NCBI GenBank assembly: GCA_902766005.1
Contig: CACXCB010000087.1
Location: 1-46,643, forward strand
From: an uncultured Erysipelotrichaceae bacterium
GTDB taxonomy: Bacteria; Bacillota_I; Bacilli_A; Erysipelotrichales; Erysipelotrichaceae
DNA length: 46,643 nucleotides
Direction of reading: 5' to 3'
The stretch's first letter is position 1, and every line of letters begins with the position of its first letter. Made by a program: the position numbers and the translations under genes. This document shows positions 44,789-46,643 of this stretch, one piece after another. Under the pieces are notes generated by a model. The model did no database searches and was not told where the DNA came from. It saw only the letters and a program-made list of their open reading frames with translations.

Positions 44789-45321
44789 CAAAAGAATATC
44801 TGTTTGCAGGCTTTGGCGGACAGGGACTCCTGTTCTCCGGTAAAGTTCTTGCTTATAAAGGACTGATTGAAGAAAAGAATGTCAGCTGGTTGCCATCTTA
44901 CGGTCCTGAAATGCGTGGTGGTACAGCCAACTGTTCTGTTATTGTCAGTGATGATCCTGTAGGAGCACCGATTGTTTTGACACCGGATGTGCTTGTAGCA
45001 ATGAACCTTCCGTCTTTGGATAAATATGAAAATGCGGTTAGAAAAGATGGTTATATCTTTGTCGACAGCAGTTTAATTGAGAGAAAAGTGCAGAGAGATG
45101 ACGTGCATGTATATTACGTGCCGGCTACACGTCTGGCTTCTGAAAACGGAGCACCGACATTAGCAAATATGATTCTCATGGGCAAGCTGTTGTCAGTATT
45201 GGACAGCTATACAGAAGAGACTGTAGATGCTGCATTAAAGAAATGCATCTCTGCACGTCATGCCGACATGCTGGATCTGAACCGTAAAATGATGGAAATC
45301 GGAAAAAACTATAACGAATAA
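44785..45321 (+). CDS. vorC: 2-oxoacid:ferredoxin oxidoreductase gamma subunit
   Basis: 178 residues. YLFAGFGGQGLLFSGKVLAY and WLPSYGPEMRGGTANCSVIV are the gamma-subunit hallmarks. Start at 44785 with CAGGAGG upstream, overlapping vorA. It completes the DBAC set of the enzyme. It belongs to the same domain family as IorB (25528-26100) but is clearly a different subfamily (PEMRGGTAN versus MSQRGGSV). Confidence 0.92.
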   Translation: MTKEYLFAGFGGQGLLFSGKVLAYKGLIEEKNVSWLPSYGPEMRGGTANCSVIVSDDPVGAPIVLTPDVLVAMNLPSLDKYENAVRKDGYIFVDSSLIERKVQRDDVHVYYVPATRLASENGAPTLANMILMGKLLSVLDSYTEETVDAALKKCISARHADMLDLNRKMMEIGKNYNE

Positions 45322-45338
45322 TCGGAGGAGAGAAATTT

Positions 45339-46400
45339 ATGGAAATCAAAATTACACATCCCGACACATTAAAGGAAAAGCCGGAAAGCAGCACACTTGG
45401 ATTTGGCAAATACTTCACAGACCATATGTTTGTGGCAGATTACACAGCAGGCCAGGGATGGCATGATGCAAGAATTGTTCCTTATGGAAACATCTCCATC
45501 AGCCCCGCATGCACAGCATTGCACTACGGTGCAGAGATTTTTGAAGGCTTGAAAGCATATCGCAGACCGGATGGTGAAATTCAGCTTTTCCGTCCTATTG
45601 AAAATGCACGCCGTATGAACCGCTCCGCAGCAAGACTCACACTTCCTGAATTCCCGGAAGAGGATTTCATCGAAGCTTTGAAGACATTGATTGATCTCGA
45701 CAGAGACTGGGTTCCATCCGAACCGAATACATCTTTGTACATTCGCCCGTTCTTAATCGGTAACGATGAAACACTGGGTGTTCATTCTGTAAAGAATGCT
45801 ACATTCTATATCATTCTTTCTCCTGTAGGAAGCTACTACAAAGAAGGTTTGAATCCTGTTAAGATCATGATTGAAGACGAAGATGTTCGTGCTGTCAGAG
45901 GCGGAACAGGTGAAGCAAAGTGCGGTGGTAACTATGCTGCATCCAACCGTGCGGGCTATCGTGCAGAACAGAAGGGCTATTCCCAGGTATTGTGGCTCGA
46001 TGGTGTAGAGAGAAAGTACATTGAAGAAGTCGGTGCTATGAACGTTATGTTCAAGATCAACGGTACTGTTGTTACACCGGCACTCACAGGTTCCATTCTC
46101 CCGGGTATTACACGTAAATCCATCATTGAAATGCTGAAGAAGGAAGGCATTCCGGTAGAAGAGCGTAGACTGAGTGTTGAAGAACTTGCTCAGGCAATGG
46201 CTGACGGTTCTTTGGAAGAAGCATTTGGTTGCGGAACAGCAGCTGTTGTTTCTCCGATCGGCGAACTCTGCTACAAAGATCAGGTTTACATTGTTAATGA
46301 AGGCAAGATCGGTAAACTCACCCAGCATCTGTATGATACTCTGACAGGTATCCAATGGGGTAAACTGGAAGATACATACAACTGGACAATGAAGATTTAA
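45339..46400 (+). CDS. ilvE: Branched-chain amino acid aminotransferase
   Basis: 353 residues, fold-type IV PLP enzyme of the long (class II, Bacillus/eukaryote-like) BCAT form. ALHYGAEIFEGLKAYR lies near 65, the PLP lysine in GGTGEAKCGGNYAAS near 195, then EEVGAMNVMF and GSILPGITRKSI. It transfers the amino group from glutamate to the 2-oxoacids of Val, Leu and Ile. As the last gene behind VOR under a Val T-box, it supplies the final step of valine synthesis. Ribosome site GGAGGAG. Confidence 0.95.
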   Translation: MEIKITHPDTLKEKPESSTLGFGKYFTDHMFVADYTAGQGWHDARIVPYGNISISPACTALHYGAEIFEGLKAYRRPDGEIQLFRPIENARRMNRSAARLTLPEFPEEDFIEALKTLIDLDRDWVPSEPNTSLYIRPFLIGNDETLGVHSVKNATFYIILSPVGSYYKEGLNPVKIMIEDEDVRAVRGGTGEAKCGGNYAASNRAGYRAEQKGYSQVLWLDGVERKYIEEVGAMNVMFKINGTVVTPALTGSILPGITRKSIIEMLKKEGIPVEERRLSVEELAQAMADGSLEEAFGCGTAAVVSPIGELCYKDQVYIVNEGKIGKLTQHLYDTLTGIQWGKLEDTYNWTMKI

Positions 46401-46408
46401 CCGTTTAT

Positions 46409-46438
46409 AAAACTGCCGTGGAAACATGGCAGTTTTTA
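46409..46438 (+). terminator. Intrinsic terminator of the VOR-ilvE operon
   Basis: AAAACTGCCGTG / CATGGCAGTTTT hairpin (one G-U) with GAAA loop, then a T-rich tail. Confidence 0.87.
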
Positions 46439-46443
46439 TTATG

Positions 46444-46477
46444 AAAGATGTATCTGCATTTCTGCAGGTACATCTTT
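46444..46477. other. Second hairpin, no T-run
   Basis: AAAGATGTA / TACATCTTT with an inner CTGC / GCAG pair. It is nearly symmetric and not followed by Ts on either strand. It lies between the ilvE terminator and the mobile element edge. Role unknown. Confidence 0.5.
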
Positions 46478-46545
46478 ATCAGGGTTGCAGGCAGGATAGT
46501 TTATTCGGCAGATGGATATTCGATCAGTGATCTTACAATTTCGGC

Positions 46546-46643
46546 GTGACATACTCCCGCCACCTTCGCTGAAGCTTAGAGGTGGGGGCTTCTCGGCCAA
46601 GAACACCAGTGTGTCCAGATTACCCGAGCTTATAGGATTCCCT
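46546..46643 (-). mobile_element. 3' end of an IS200/IS605-type element with omega-RNA hairpin
   Basis: Read on the minus strand, this stretch resembles the conserved 3' part of TnpB-associated omega RNAs: a 'GTGTTCTTGGCCGAGAAGCC' block, then CCCCCACCTCT paired with AGGTGGCGGGAG, ending at GTATGTCAC. The element is cut by the window edge, and tnpB would lie beyond 46643. The omega RNA would be followed by a guide copied from the flank, forward 46525-46545. The exact boundary is a guess, and recognition is from memory of the motif rather than a search. Confidence 0.65.

Overview
The window looks like chromosome from a low- to mid-GC Gram-positive anaerobe of the Bacillota. T-box leaders, intrinsic terminators, extended -10 promoters, a group II ECF vitamin-type transporter, an LCP wall ligase and ferredoxin-dependent 2-oxoacid oxidoreductases all fit this. 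My best guess within the phylum is an Erysipelotrichia-like host, but that rests on general resemblance and is only an inference.

Left part (1-18300): mutS and uvrA are translationally coupled. They are followed by a flavin/PNPOx-fold protein and a Cof-type HAD phosphatase. A divergent RpiR-regulator/ROK-kinase pair has lost both 5' ends at one junction near 7630. A MacB-type ABC exporter pair comes next. The housekeeping block rpmE, rpoD, prfA, prmC ends with an LCP-family gene; rpoD to the LCP gene is tightly packed and overlapping.

Middle (18300-23300): an ECF transporter (S component, fused double ATPase, T component) is followed by two tandem S-adenosylmethionine hydrolase (DUF62) paralogs. 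An intrinsic terminator sits between the S gene and the ATPase gene.

Right part (23300-46400): this is a dense island for acyl-CoA/2-oxoacid chemistry. On the minus strand iorA-iorB-paaK-ACT-msrC form one operon, predicted to interconvert arylacetates, aryl-acetyl-CoAs and aryl-pyruvates. A divergent acyl-CoA ligase shares its promoter region. An AAA-type ATPase with four promoter repeats and a second HAD phosphatase follow. Next comes a two-gene unit: a LeuA-like protein lacking all recognisable metal ligands, overlapping a TIM-barrel/acyl-CoA-ligase fusion. After a methyltransferase there are two transcription units, each led by a T-box riboswitch and each starting with an unusual XRE-HTH + cupin + acyl-CoA-ligase fusion. 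The second continues through a MinD-like ATPase and vorDBAC-type 2-oxoacid:ferredoxin oxidoreductase subunits to ilvE. Its specifier loop reads as GUC (Val). The first is less certain but best read as AUC (Ile). Both T-boxes carry UGGU, which fits tRNAs with discriminator A73.

The working model is a tRNA-charging-controlled 'short cut' to branched-chain amino acids. A branched short-chain fatty acid is activated to acyl-CoA, reductively carboxylated with reduced ferredoxin and CO2 to the 2-oxoacid, and transaminated by IlvE. The Ior/PaaK operon would do the same for aromatic amino acids. The reaction types are known from anaerobes. The HTH-cupin-ligase fusions, their T-box control and the LeuA pseudoenzyme/TIM-ligase pair are the parts I consider possibly undescribed.

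At the right edge the sequence resembles the 3' end of an IS200/IS605-type (TnpB) element on the minus strand, including the omega-RNA hairpin region. Its tnpB would lie outside the window.
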